Positions 1 through 11,599 of a stretch of DNA of 64,000 nt are shown here, piece by piece. The stretch's first letter is position 1. Each line of letters opens with the position of its first letter. Location of the stretch: assembly GCA_025093555.1 (NCBI GenBank), contig JAIWNF010000006.1:558001-622000 (forward strand), read 5' to 3'. The stretch is from Circinella umbellata (Eukaryota > Mucoromycota > Mucoromycetes > Mucorales > Lichtheimiaceae). The position numbers were made by a program, and so were the translations under genes. The notes under the pieces are model-generated. The model saw only the letters and a list, made by a program, of their open reading frames with translations. It had not been told where the DNA came from and made no database searches.

Positions 1-468
1 TATTGAGTGTTTAATCTTATAATGTATCGGAGCCAATAACATTGAATATGCATATCTTAATTTTTGGGGGAATTAGAGGTTCAGGAAAAGGGGGTGGTAA
101 GAATTAGAAAGGTCTATTGAAAAAAAAAAGTTGAAAAAGGAGAGAGAAATATATAGATTATCAATGCAAGGGGGGAGAAAGAGAGAGGCAAGGTGGTAAG
201 AAAAGAAAAAAGTGTTTCTGTATAGAAGTTATAGAACAGTTATCATTCAAAAGGGCCTCCCCCCCCCCGACATCTTATAACTTCGTGGAAATTTTATTTT
301 TGTATATAAAGACTAACTCGTTTTTCCCTCCTTGGACACTTTTCTTTTTTTTTTATTTGATTATTTATTATTCTTCTCTTCGTGTGTTTTTTTTTCTGTT
401 AATTTTTCTTCTACTTTTACTTTTAAAGTCTCTCAACAACTTAATAATAATAACTAGTAATTACAATA

Positions 469-790
469 ATGCTTCAATCACAAGTAATCAATGTTCTTCC
501 TCGTCGTATTTTGGCAGGATTGTGGGCATCTCAAGAAACACGTATTTCGGTAAAATATCATATTCATTTATATAAGCTTTTAAATCATGCGCGTAAAGTA
601 TAGTTTACTTATATACATTTTCATTATAAATATTTAGTTATCACATTTATCTTCGATAACCGCAGCAACCAAAAATAATACTAGGTAATACGATATACCA
701 TATAGAGTTATTATTACTATTATTATATAATAATTCATTTTTGTTGACAACCTATATTATTTATACCTTATTATAGTAACACTAAATTGC

Positions 791-822
<32 letters not shown>

Positions 823-2341
823 CCAAATAATATCAACAATAGTGAATCAACATTACCAGCAGCCAGTGCTCCTTCCTTTTTGTGTTCCGAACTACCTGTC
901 AGATATACACATATCTTACGTTTATTAAGCACACTTTCACCTGATGCACTTCAATCACCTATCGTACGAAATGTTGCTCATAGTTATTTGCATGACATTT
1001 GTACTTTACTGCATCCATCATTGCAAAACACTTCACCTCGAGCATTTCGAACTATGCTCACTAAACTTCAACAACGCCAAGCAACTAATTTAATCCGTCT
1101 TCGTTACGCCTTGACTAATTCGACATTGCTGGACAATATTAATACAATTGGTTTTGGTATTCAATTATTACTTGGTAAGTTAAATAACAGTAACTTTGTT
1201 TATTATTGTTTTCAACCCCAAGCCCCTATTGAAATTTTTTTCTTGGCAACTATTTGATTATATATTTTTACGCTTTTGTTTTTTTTTTGGCTCTCATCTC
1301 ATAAATTAATGCGTATAATACAACAACAAAAAAAAAATTCCATGAAATTTCTTTTTGACTCCTAAATTCCTTCTAACTCCCCTCCCCCAAACATATATAA
1401 ATATATTTACACTCCTTGAATAATTAACAGTAACAACTAATAATTTTCGTATTTATTATTATATAGATCAACATTTATCATGGTCAAATCAAGATGGTAA
1501 TCAAACACAAGTTGTATGCCCAGTAACCATCGCAAAACAAGCTATTGACGATGCTAGACATACATATGCTTCTGCATTGGGTAGTCAACATGAAATTCCT
1601 GACATTCACTTGCAGCCACGCATAGAAACGGAATTGACATATATTCCAAATATGCTTCATCGAGTTCTTTATGAAACTTCCATGATGGCACTACGTGCAA
1701 AAATTTCTCATCAACAGCAAACTCCATTACAAAAGGACTCTTGGTTAAAACGAAGATGGGATCAATTCACAACTCATAAACGAGAAGGCATCGTATTACA
1801 AGTATTTGGTGGTCCTACCAGTGTTGGTTTCCGACTTGAAACGGATACTCCATTATTACAGAGTGATTTACTACCTGATGTACCCCGCGATCCATTAGGT
1901 ATTCCTACCTGTGCTCGTATCTTGGGTCAAACTTCTGATACCATGATCCATACAAAAGACGAGGAAGAAAACAATAATTCTTCTGTTTGGGATGCTATGA
2001 GTGGATGGCGATCTGCCAAAGTTCTTGCAAGTCATTATGGTGGCAACTTGGATGTGATGTCTGTGGATGGTTTAGGTGCCTCCTTTTATTTAGCATTGGA
2101 TCGTGATCCTTCTCTTTTGGAACGCTATCCTTCAAGAACATTGGCTACAGCTCACAAAATGTTATTGCGCCACCATGGTCGTGCTGCCGCTGCGGCATCA
2201 CCGGCATTGACTTTACAAACAGCCCAAATTCAACTGGATACGTTTATTAATGCTATTTCTCACGATCCTCAAACACCAGAACGATTTTACAATCCTCATC
2301 ATCATTCCGTGTCACTTTCGGCTGCTGTGGGCCATGCATAA
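469..2341 (+). CDS. Mitochondrial PDK/BCKDK-like protein, probable pseudokinase
   Basis: Members of this family phosphorylate the E1 subunit of pyruvate or branched-chain ketoacid dehydrogenase in the mitochondrial matrix. The helical N-terminal domain is clear (SELPVRYTHILR, then GFGIQLLLDQHLSW). The ATP-binding half is collinear with BCKDK, with a YIPNMLHRVLYE helix and a GGNLDVMSVDGLGASFYLAL tail. The N-box E is kept but the K-N pair reads M-M; DxGGG is absent; the G-x-G-L-P motif reads SGWRS. Exons seen: 777-1174 and 1467-2341 (joined in frame as LLL-DQHL). The first exon from ATG 469 is likely, but its donor to the 776 acceptor does not resolve cleanly in phase, so the N-terminus is uncertain. 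A CAA-repeat Gln tract follows the acceptor. Family assignment is good; loss of catalysis is inferred. Confidence 0.75.
788..822 (+). repeat. CAA trinucleotide repeat encoding poly-Gln
   Basis: Eleven or so consecutive CAA codons lie at the start of the second coding exon of the PDK-like gene, just after the splice acceptor. This is an in-frame microsatellite likely to vary in length between strains. Confidence 0.85.
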
Positions 2342-5304
2342 AAACGAAACTTCTTTGCATCCCCCTTCTCTCGTTATTCCTCTACTTCCCCTCCAACTTC
2401 TCTCTCTCCCCCCTCTTTTTCTTCATTATCGTTTGTCTTTAATCTACCCTCCCCCCAAATATCTTCTTTATTGTTCCTTCTTCGCCCGCTATACATACGT
2501 TACGCGGAGAATATAATAGTACAAAGAGAGAGAGAGAGGGGGGACCTGTTCATCAAAACGGAGTAGACAAATTTCTCTTGGCATATCTCGCATTTATCCT
2601 TCCATATATCTTTTACTTTTTTTTCTTTTTCTATGTAATCTATATACCCCATTGAACTCCCCATTATTTTAATTACAAAGCATTTTTTACATATATTACA
2701 CTCTTTTAATCTTTCCATGCTTCTTTATTATTTTCTTTTTGCTTTTTTTTTCAAGTAATTACATCAACCACACCCCCATTATTCATATTCTCATTCTACT
2801 TATTCTAGTATAACATAAACAAACAAAACCTGTATAATCTTCCCTTTCTTTTGTTTTTGTTTTTTCCCTTTTATACTAATATAAATAATCAGCACACCCA
2901 TTCATCATTTGAAACAAACACAATTGCGCCGCCCATTCCTCAATAACAACAACCACACACACACACAAACAAGTTATATAATACATCATTATCATTATCT
3001 ATAATTCGTCATTTTATAAGAATATCCAACTTATTATAAATATATAAATAAACGTTATTATTATTATTATTATTATGCCAACAACATAATTTGTTTTTAT
3101 ATAAACAAAATATCATGTTTACACAGGAGTGATTTATTTCATTACCTAATAATAATAACGATTAAGATGCTTAATAATGAATTCAATAGTACATTTTAGT
3201 TTATACGTATAATATTAAAAAATCCCTTTAAGAGGCGCTCTTTGTTTTTAGTTTTTGACATTTTAAATTAGTAGTAATTATAATATGCGTGGCGGCTTAT
3301 TGTTTTCTTTTACAAAAAAAAAGTGTCCACGTGTACTGAATGAATAGTCTTTATTCGATCCTTTTTACAAAAAAAAAAGCTCATACATAGAAGTTTATTA
3401 ATAGAAACAGAAATATTACAGGGAAGATCGACATTGTGCTTCTCGATGTCATTATATAAATCGGAAACACTGTTATTTATAATTAAAAAACAAGTGTGTT
3501 CAGTTTTTTGATTGACTTGTAACTTTTTTTTTTGACGCAATAAATTCTATTTAGAAAATTACACACATTTTACCCTACGTACAGACATTTTTTTTTTAAT
3601 TTTTTCCACAATTGGGTTTTACCTAGCAACATTATTATATATCAAAAAGATCAAAAAAGGTCGCCTATTCCATAATTTTATTATCAGAATAGATCTGAGA
3701 TAAATAATTCTACGTACTGTTGAACTGAATATTCAATCATTTTCTATTCTTTTTTTCCTACATTTGCTTTATTACTGACCTATTTCTTTTTTTTTTTATG
3801 ATGTGCTTATGAGATTTTTTTTTATTTGGGGGTATCATTTTATTTAAACGTACATTTCTTTTTTTTTACAGTGATATTGTTGACATGCATGCATGCATTT
3901 ATGTAAGGTATTAATAGCTTATATGTTACATTTTCAATGCAATAAACAAAAATAAACGTACTTATTATGTATAATAACTCTTTTTCCTAATTTGCTGCCA
4001 AAAAAAACACTTGTTCGAAAAAGGAAGATGAAAGATAAGGGGGGGGGGAGGGAGGGAAAGGGAGCAATAGATTTTCTCTCTCTCTCCTCCTCCTCCCCAC
4101 CCACCACCTCCAAAAAAAAACATTGTAATAATGAGATGTCTTGGCACACATAACATATGCATATTATATAGTCATAAATAAAATAAAGTTTTGTTTTTCT
4201 TCCGTTGTCTTTAATGCATAATGGTTAGGAGAAAAAGAAGATAAAGAATTATAATACTTTACAATCAATTTTAGTAAGTTTAGTCCTCTTTTCATATGAT
4301 CGACAATCAAAAAAAAAACATTATGTAAAAGATATCCAAGGGATTGGTAACATATATTACAACGAGAGGATTAAATGTCAATAAGTAAAATAGTTGAGGG
4401 ATGATGATTAATAATGTTAAACACGCATAGTAGTTTGATTTCATTGTTATCTATTTTGAGCATAAGAGTACTAGTAAATATACATTTGTTAATTTTTATG
4501 ATTGAAAAAAAAAAGGGATTTCTTATTAATGGTAAAAGATACTGGGGGAAGACAGTCTGAGATCATTGATTGTCTCACCAACATGTCTCACCAAGCTCTT
4601 TATTGTTACACCAAAAATGTTAGAGATAATTGCTTACACTTATTACTTTAAATATACATTTCTTTCGGTTGTTATTGTATAGCGAAGCTTCGTGTACAAT
4701 CAAGAAGGATTAAAAATATAATACACCATCCTAGTTCATCATATATTATCATGAATGATGATGAATATATATATATATTGAAAGTCATAATATCATAAAA
4801 TGCTTCTACATATACTTCTCACTAAATCAAATTGTTGTCATTTTAAAGGTACTTTTATTTTCCATATATTGTTATTCCTGTTATTTTTAAGATTAATGGT
4901 GGTAAATAAAAGACACATTCCTTTTTCTGTCATTATAAATAATGATACTTAAAGTGAAAACTAAACTATTATAGAAAGATCATTCTCTGACGATCTAATG
5001 CTAATATTAACAAAACAACAACAATGCGCACATTTAGATTAATGATATATATGTTATTATTATTTTTAAAAAAGATAGTACAAGTAAAAAATAAATACTC
5101 ATTGGTTTAATATTATTATCATGTAATGAAAAATATTCAAAATTGTGTTGTGAATTTAAAAAAGACAATAAGTTGGCGTAATACACGCGTTTGTATATGT
5201 CCAGCATAAATAATTTTTTTTTCTCCTGTAAAAAAAGTAACGGGAATAAAATCAACTTTTTTTTTATTCCTCTTCTCCACCCACCCCCTTTCAACTCAAT
5301 CAAC
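2342..5304. other. Long non-coding interval
   Basis: About 3 kb between two plus-strand genes. It starts with a CT-rich 3' UTR-like stretch after the stop at 2341 and continues as A/T-rich sequence with many homopolymer runs. Only short ORFs without recognisable motifs occur on either strand. The last 200 bp, with CT-rich tracts, probably hold the promoter and 5' UTR of the BTB gene. I found no tRNA, repeat family or conserved coding segment. Confidence 0.6.
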
Positions 5305-8031
5305 ATGAAACGCGTAAAATCGCATTCATGTGTTGAACGTCATGTAGCCTCCATGTTTGATAATTCACTTTTTGCTGATTTATCACTCGGATTTATTCAT
5401 CCATCTTATCCATTCACAATGCGTTTCGAAGTTCATAAATCCGTTGTTTCACAATCTTCCTTTTTCAAAAACTTGATTTGTAACATGCAATATCTTCCAA
5501 CTCAAGAAAATGCTATTGAAAATAACAATGCTACTTCAAAAGATTATGACGAAACGAGTCAATCGAATATACTCACTATTCATTTGGCAAGAGCATTATC
5601 TCATTGTGGATTCGTTTTAGCTCCTTTTCAACATATTATTCGACGTAAATGGCAAAAGGCACAATCAAAGTCAACAACGGTAGTACAACAATCATCATCA
5701 TCAGCAACATCTACAGCTGTAAAACCATTGGGACATCATATTTTAGCATCTCATATTCGATTTGCTTTACGCTGGATGTACATTTATGATCGACAACAAA
5801 TGATTCAAAGCTTAGAAGACGATGATACACTTCGTGTTTTAGCTATAGCCATTTTATTTGATTTGGATGATTTAGCAACAGCATGTGTGAATAAATATAT
5901 CAATGAACAATTATGTATGACGACTATTATGCGTGATCTTGAACATATTTGTCAATTACCAAGGGATCATCATGCTTATTTACAATTACGAGATGCATCC
6001 TTACTTTTATTGTTACGTTATGGTGCTAATGAACCCGAAAATTTAAGTGATTTACCTGTGGATTATATGGCCGATGTACTTTCTGCTGATATGTTATTTG
6101 TTGGATGCGAATATGATCGATATTTTCTTATTCGTGAAGTATTATCCATATTTATGCGTTCTGTGGGTAAAATTACTTGGACACGTTCAGGTCCTGTCGA
6201 TCAAGATCGTAAACGACTTTCCGGCTTTGTAAGACCTGCACCCATTACTTCATCCGTTGTTCGATCACGTAAACGTAAACGTATTCCATCTGAAGAACTT
6301 TTATCAACATCGTCAGCAACAGATCATCGTCATGCAACAAAAATGGCACGTCTTAGTTTTTCAGCTACTGTTCCTTTCGAAAGTTTGGTGGCTGATGCAT
6401 CTTCTGGGGGTATTATTGATAAAGCAACCGTATTATCTCATTTATTGAAAACAACAGTGAATTACAGCAATATGACGTTTGATCAACTGACAAAAGTACG
6501 ACAAGATGGTATTGTGGATGATGATATCGTATTTCGTGCATTGTGGCAACGAGAAGCATTTGAACGATTATTATTACCGACTCGACTTAATAAAACTGAT
6601 TCGAGTGACGATGATGATGATGAAAACGATCAAGTGGATGGAGAAGAACGACAAGAAGCATTGGATGATTACTTTGATGTGGGTAGTGGTGCATCGGATG
6701 ATCGACGAAGACAATTATTACTTGGAACACCAAAGTATCGTTTATGTATGAGCGTGGAATTATCATCACCTTCTCATGAAAATGGTTGGGTCTGTGACGC
6801 TTGCGATATGTGTAATACAGGATCACCATCACCACCTGTGACAGTATTCGATAAAGAAGGCTATAATGAGGATGATAATAATAATACTAATGAAATGGAC
6901 ATTGAACAAGAAGAATACTCAATTAAACCATCACAACAAATGCCTTTGAAAGAGCAACAAAAACAGGATCAAACTAATGAAGATGGACTGGATGTAAAAG
7001 AAGGCGAGGAAATTGAAGAAAAGATTAATTTGAATGAAGACGATGATGAAGACGATGACTATGAAGACGATGACTATGAAGACGACGACGATGAGATGGG
7101 TGATCGTAAAGTTGGAGAGCTTGCTGTTGCTATTTCACCATCATCACCAAAAACACCCAAACAACCCGTACGATTAACTCCGACATCAACTATGCTGGGT
7201 GATTTATCATTAGCATCACAATCAAAATTCCGAGATGAACCAAATCAGCAACATGATGATACTGAACAGCAACAAGAATATCGACAACGACGACCCTCTT
7301 CTTCAAAAAAACACGATCAACAAATTATATGGCAAAAGAAGTTCTATTCACAACCAGAAATGATTTGGGGAACTATGTATCGTGTTCAAATTGAAGCACA
7401 AGTGGTTCCTCATCATTTATTGCACATTGAAGACGATGACGATGACGATTCATATTACAATAGTAATAATGATAACAGTACTAAATCAGAAAATCATAAG
7501 CATAAATCATCATTACTTTGTCGATTCGAATTACAACGCAGTGGATTACCATTACAACAACAGCATAATAACAATGAAGAGGACGATGCTTCTTCTTTTT
7601 TATCAGTAACTCAACGTGAAAAAAGTCATTTATCAGTTTTATCCGATGTATCTAGTGAAGGAGTATCTTCATCACAACCAACAACCCTTCACTGCCGAAC
7701 AGGGTCAACAGTACAACAACAACGACTTCCTGTTTTACGTCGACGTTGTTCAGCACCTTCTCAATTCATTTCCAGTATGCCACCAAAACAACCCAGAATT
7801 CGATATACAATTCATTGTTTAAATCAACAAGAAGGTGTTATTGAAAATGATCGAGTGGATCCAGAAGATCGTATATTATTACCAGTGACAGATCAAACGG
7901 AAGGAGAAGATCGTAATGTGACAGGATATGTTGGTCAAGTTCAAATTGATGGATATAATTCTCAAGAATTGACAAAAATTGATACAGTTATTTGTTTGGA
8001 AGTATTTGGATTTAACAGAACTGTACGATAA
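5305..8031 (+). CDS. BTB/POZ-domain protein, germ-cell-less-like
   Basis: A single-exon protein of 908 residues. I chose the ATG at 5305 because the upstream in-frame extension (from 5191) is low-complexity UTR-like sequence. Residues about 21-55 (FADLSLGF ... FEVHKSVVSQSSFFKNLI) match the first half of a BTB/POZ fold; after a low-complexity insertion, a BTB/BACK-like helical part follows (HIRFALRWMYIYD ... LEHICQLP). BTB proteins dimerise and often serve as Cul3 substrate adaptors. The order BTB, helical region, then a C-terminal beta-rich part (MIWGTMYRVQIEAQV) resembles metazoan germ cell-less, but this is tentative. The second half has basic patches (RSRKRKRIP) and several long Asp/Glu runs, suggesting a nuclear protein. 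Substrate or partner unknown. Confidence 0.8.
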   Translation: MKRVKSHSCVERHVASMFDNSLFADLSLGFIHPSYPFTMRFEVHKSVVSQSSFFKNLICNMQYLPTQENAIENNNATSKDYDETSQSNILTIHLARALSHCGFVLAPFQHIIRRKWQKAQSKSTTVVQQSSSSATSTAVKPLGHHILASHIRFALRWMYIYDRQQMIQSLEDDDTLRVLAIAILFDLDDLATACVNKYINEQLCMTTIMRDLEHICQLPRDHHAYLQLRDASLLLLLRYGANEPENLSDLPVDYMADVLSADMLFVGCEYDRYFLIREVLSIFMRSVGKITWTRSGPVDQDRKRLSGFVRPAPITSSVVRSRKRKRIPSEELLSTSSATDHRHATKMARLSFSATVPFESLVADASSGGIIDKATVLSHLLKTTVNYSNMTFDQLTKVRQDGIVDDDIVFRALWQREAFERLLLPTRLNKTDSSDDDDDENDQVDGEERQEALDDYFDVGSGASDDRRRQLLLGTPKYRLCMSVELSSPSHENGWVCDACDMCNTGSPSPPVTVFDKEGYNEDDNNNTNEMDIEQEEYSIKPSQQMPLKEQQKQDQTNEDGLDVKEGEEIEEKINLNEDDDEDDDYEDDDYEDDDDEMGDRKVGELAVAISPSSPKTPKQPVRLTPTSTMLGDLSLASQSKFRDEPNQQHDDTEQQQEYRQRRPSSSKKHDQQIIWQKKFYSQPEMIWGTMYRVQIEAQVVPHHLLHIEDDDDDDSYYNSNNDNSTKSENHKHKSSLLCRFELQRSGLPLQQQHNNNEEDDASSFLSVTQREKSHLSVLSDVSSEGVSSSQPTTLHCRTGSTVQQQRLPVLRRRCSAPSQFISSMPPKQPRIRYTIHCLNQQEGVIENDRVDPEDRILLPVTDQTEGEDRNVTGYVGQVQIDGYNSQELTKIDTVICLEVFGFNRTVR

Positions 8032-8431
8032 ACAACAACCTCGGCTAGTAAATTGAACCCATCCTCATCCTTTAAACAAACTGGTTCTTCTTCTATCTTC
8101 TTTTTTTAAAACTTTTATAAAAAAAAACCAACTTCATGTGTAAAAATTTCTTTCTTTATCCTCCATCTTTTTTTTATCTTTTCATAATCAATCATCATTA
8201 TCATTCTCATATTTCATTTTCTAATATTTTTTTTTAATTGAACTTACGTATTCTAATAATAAAGCGTCTTTAGTATCGAATCCATACTTTACTTTTTTAG
8301 CATAGTCAGCACGTAATGAGGAGTATATTGTTTACACCAAATTGTAAATATGACAACTCAAAAAATATCTTTTCGTATTATTGTTTCTATGTAGAAATAA
8401 TAATGAACCTAGAGTAAAATAATAATACGTA
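8032..8431. other. Intergenic, 3' flank of BTB gene
   Basis: AT-rich sequence with T-runs that probably holds the BTB gene 3' UTR. Nothing coding is visible before the MITE that begins at 8432. Confidence 0.5.
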
Positions 8432-8607
8432 CAGTCGAACCCCGTTTTTTGCACTCCCGGTTTTTGCACACCCCCACTTTTTGCACGCCTCTCAGCCTAA
8501 ACCCCACTATAATTTTACTATGTTTTCGACCCCACTTTTTGCACACCCCCGGTTTTTGCACTACTTTCAAGCCAAATCCCACCTGTGCAAAAAACGGGGT
8601 TCAACTG
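8432..8607. mobile_element. Pogo/Tc1-mariner-like MITE, 176 bp
   Basis: The ends form near-perfect 23-bp terminal inverted repeats beginning CAGT(C/T)GAACCCCG, with 22 of 23 positions matching. They are flanked on both sides by TA (8430-8431 and 8608-8609), the target-site duplication expected for the Tc1/mariner superfamily; the CAGT end is typical of its pogo branch. Inside are five same-strand copies of TTTTTGCAC separated by C-rich spacers, plus the inverted copy in the right repeat. There is no ORF, so it is non-autonomous. It sits about 210 bp upstream of the RAMP4 start codon. Confidence 0.85.
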
Positions 8608-8820
8608 TACCTTTTATCATTTGGGTGATTTAAAGAAATCTATGGATACATTGAAACATTTATATAAACGAATCTAAACTATTTTAAGAACGTGGTTAAA
8701 TTAAGAACAGCCAATGAGACCGCGCCTCGTTGCTTTGATCGCTCTTTTTCAAACAATAAAAAGACAGAAACAACTGCTCAAGTTATTATATATCTCTTTC
8801 TACCTTTTCTCATCCTCATC

Positions 8821-9243
8821 ATGGTATGTTTTATAATAATTAAATAATAATTAACATTGCTTTTTTTCTTATACATTTATACTATATTTATATAGGCAAC
8901 TGCACCTACCATTCGTAAGAAAAACGCTGTTTACCAAAACAATGTTAATAAACGTGGTCATGTCAAACAATCACTTAAGGTATGTAATAACAAAAAAGAG
9001 TAGTTATTTTAAAAACTGAATTGTATCATTCTTTAACAATAAATTTTAATATTAAATAGAAAGAAGAAAAAGGGTTTCGTTTACCAGTAACTTATTGGGC
9101 TTTTGGAATTTTAATTTTTGCACTTCTTGGTGGAGGTAACGTCCTTTATTGTTTTTTGTTTTTTTTTTAAAGAAATAGTAACTAATTATTCTTATTCTTA
9201 TTATTTTATAGCTCTTTTACAAATACTTGACCTTTTCTTTTAA
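8821..9243 (+). CDS. Stress-associated ER protein, SERP1/RAMP4 (Ysy6) family
   Basis: A 64-residue tail-anchored ER protein that associates with the Sec61 translocon and stabilises nascent membrane proteins. Four exons: 8821-8823 (the ATG alone), 8896-8979, 9060-9135 and 9212-9243. Splicing gives a basic N-terminus (RKKNAVYQNNVNKRGHVKQS), a central KGFRLPVTYWAFGILIFALLGG segment and a short ILDLFF tail. The length matches the 60-70 residues usual for the family, and the hydrophobic anchor lies at residues 41-60. The gene converges on the GILT gene, the two stops lying 77 bp apart. A CCAAT-like box lies about 110 bp upstream, and the MITE sits just beyond it. Identification is firm. Confidence 0.92.
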
Positions 9244-9320
9244 TAATGCATACACCTACACCATCTAATACCAACATCTTTATATTGTACATATTTTCTT
9301 TATATAAAAAACCAAATGAT

Positions 9321-10388
9321 TTAATTCTTTTTATTATAAGCTTCTTCAATTGTATGTACAAAATCTGAAATAGTATAACCGCCATCACATTCCTATATTA
9401 TTTGGATTTTAGTTTAGTTTTTTTTTTATACAAATGGATTCATAATAAGTGGGGGAGAGTATCGTTTAGAGTAAATGTTTTAAAGAAAGAGAGAATACAA
9501 ACCTTCCATGATCCATCATGAATACATCGCAACTTGTTATCAATATAAATTGTACAACTCTTTCTATTCAATTGTTATTAATTATTATTAATGAATTCTT
9601 TTTCTGATTATTGATATTCTTACTTACTCTACATTTAAACTTTGTGTGCGTTCTACTGAATCTGTCAACAATTGAATACCATTTAAACTTGTAATACAAT
9701 TTTGAACTGGATCATAATCCTTGCCAATTCGTTTTGCTAATATAAATTATAATTATTATATAACTTATTCTTCCTGTTCACAAAAGAAACAAAGAAAAAA
9801 AACATACCACATTTGATTGCCAAGTCGTTATCCTCACCAATATCTTGATATTCTTCATTTAAACAAAGTGTAAATCCATCAAACCAGTCATCAATATCTG
9901 GGTATATTTGTTTGAAACATAATTCTTGAATGTTTCCTAAACATTCTGTTGGTCCGTGCTTACTAATTACATAACATTGATTTAAGAATTAAACATATAT
10001 ATAATAGATTGTATATAAATATAAACTTTACCATTGTATACCATAGGGCTCAGAAATATTAGGTTTTCCAATATAATTCACATCAAGTGATATAGGAACA
10101 CTGACTTGTTTTACTATGTAGATAAGACACATAATTATTATAAAAATAGTTTTATATAGATTTATATGAAATAAGGTTCTTTGTAATATACTTACACACT
10201 TGAGAAAATACCTCTTCACATTCCACCTTATCAGGACACTTGGACATTACGAATAGTTCAATGGGAACTGATCGAGATAAAGGATTCCAATCAACAGAAC
10301 GAGCACTCATTATATGTCGTTTCCAGGTCATAAAGGTAATCCCTACAATTAAAAGTGCCACAACCATTATACCACATTGGCGTTGCAT
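9321..10388 (-). CDS. GILT-family thiol reductase
   Basis: The family reduces disulfides in acidic compartments of the secretory/vacuolar pathway. Six exons on the minus strand give about 225 residues. The start MQRQCGIMVVALLIVGITFM is a single hydrophobic segment followed by basic residues, so it reads as a membrane anchor or uncleaved signal. Then come VPIELFVMSKCPDKVEC (active-site region), the family signature CKHGPTECLGN and a C-terminal ECDGGYTISDFVHTIEEAY. The active site has cysteines spaced C-x5-C rather than the mammalian CXXC; a CPD-type site is, to my knowledge, common in fungal members. I chose the Met at 10388 because the longer frame upstream is a poly-hydrophobic UTR translation. 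The gene converges with RAMP4. Confidence 0.88.
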
Positions 10389-11599
10389 GGTTATCAAGAT
10401 TAATAAGAAAAAAAAATAGTGTAGTAAAAGAAAAAGGAAAAAAATGACCACTCTTTATCCCAAAGTCGGAGATCTGGTTTCTGTGTTATGCACCTATCAC
10501 TATTGCATAGCAAAATTTGGTTGCTCTCATCTTTCACTGTTGTTACACAAGAGGTGTATATCTTTATTGTTCTAATGCTTGTTTCAGTCAGAAATTATAT
10601 GGATTTTCTTTTGCTTAAATAAGCAAATGATAAGCTAAAAAAAAACCCTAGGTTCTTTTTACAAGATTCATCTCATTAACAAATAAAAAAAGCACAGTAT
10701 GTACATAACTTTTTAAATCATTCTGTTATCTCTCACTCACCTCATCCATTTATCCGACGTCATTTTAACAACAATGAATTATTTATTGAATGTTCATTGA
10801 AAACAATAATATATGTATATTTTATACCTGGTCGTAACCTAGGTCCCATCATCTGTACTACCTAAGATTAAATATGGGGTATCTTATTAAAGTATACATA
10901 ACGTTACTTGTTAAATGGATTCACATTATTGTTCAATGACAATCCTATTGAAAACCGAGCTCTAATATCATTTTCAATTGTGATTGTTGATGTTATTATA
11001 TATAACATTCAAGTAAATTTGAGTTATGTAAGTATTTTGATAGTTCAAATAAATATAATGATGCTGATACGTATATTAGAAAAAGAGTATAATATACAAA
11101 CGTTCTAGTGATCTATTATTAACAATCAAAGAACTATGATTTATCATCGATTCTCATTCAATGGATTATAAATGTTTATCACCTAGATACAAAAATATCC
11201 TTAAAATAGGGCTTATTCCTATTCTTATGGAAACATTATAATTATTATTAAACATGAAAATATCAATATGGTTCCTGAATTACTATATTGTTTAAAATGG
11301 TTTTTTTACTCCGAATAATCGAACTTCATTTTTCTGATTAATCCATTCCTTAAACAGGATCGTCGCCAAGAAACAGTTACACATTCGAATTCTATTTATA
11401 AAAAAAAAACCAAGCTATTTCGCATATAAACTTATTTCTTTTTATTTAATTCTTTAGGCTTAAACTGTGTCTCGACCTACGAAACTCCCCTTTTTCTCTT
11501 TCTCCTTTTTTCTACAAAAGATTTCGTTACTGTGATTTTTTTTTCTCTAACTTTTTTTTAAAACAATAAAATACATTGAAAAAAAAAAGAGAAATTTAC
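10389..11599. other. Intergenic between divergent genes
   Basis: About 1.2 kb between GILT (minus) and the M50B-like protease (plus). It is AT-rich with short unsupported ORFs only. Both promoters must lie here. Pyrimidine-rich sequence at 11490-11570 looks like the 5' UTR of the protease gene. Confidence 0.5.

Noticed and set aside
5191..5304. 38-residue N-terminal extension of the BTB protein
   Set aside because: Poly-Phe/Asn/Pro translation of UTR-like sequence; the ATG at 5305 is a better start.
10908..11108. 66-codon ORF
   Set aside because: AT-rich and Ile-rich with no motif; chance frame in intergenic DNA.
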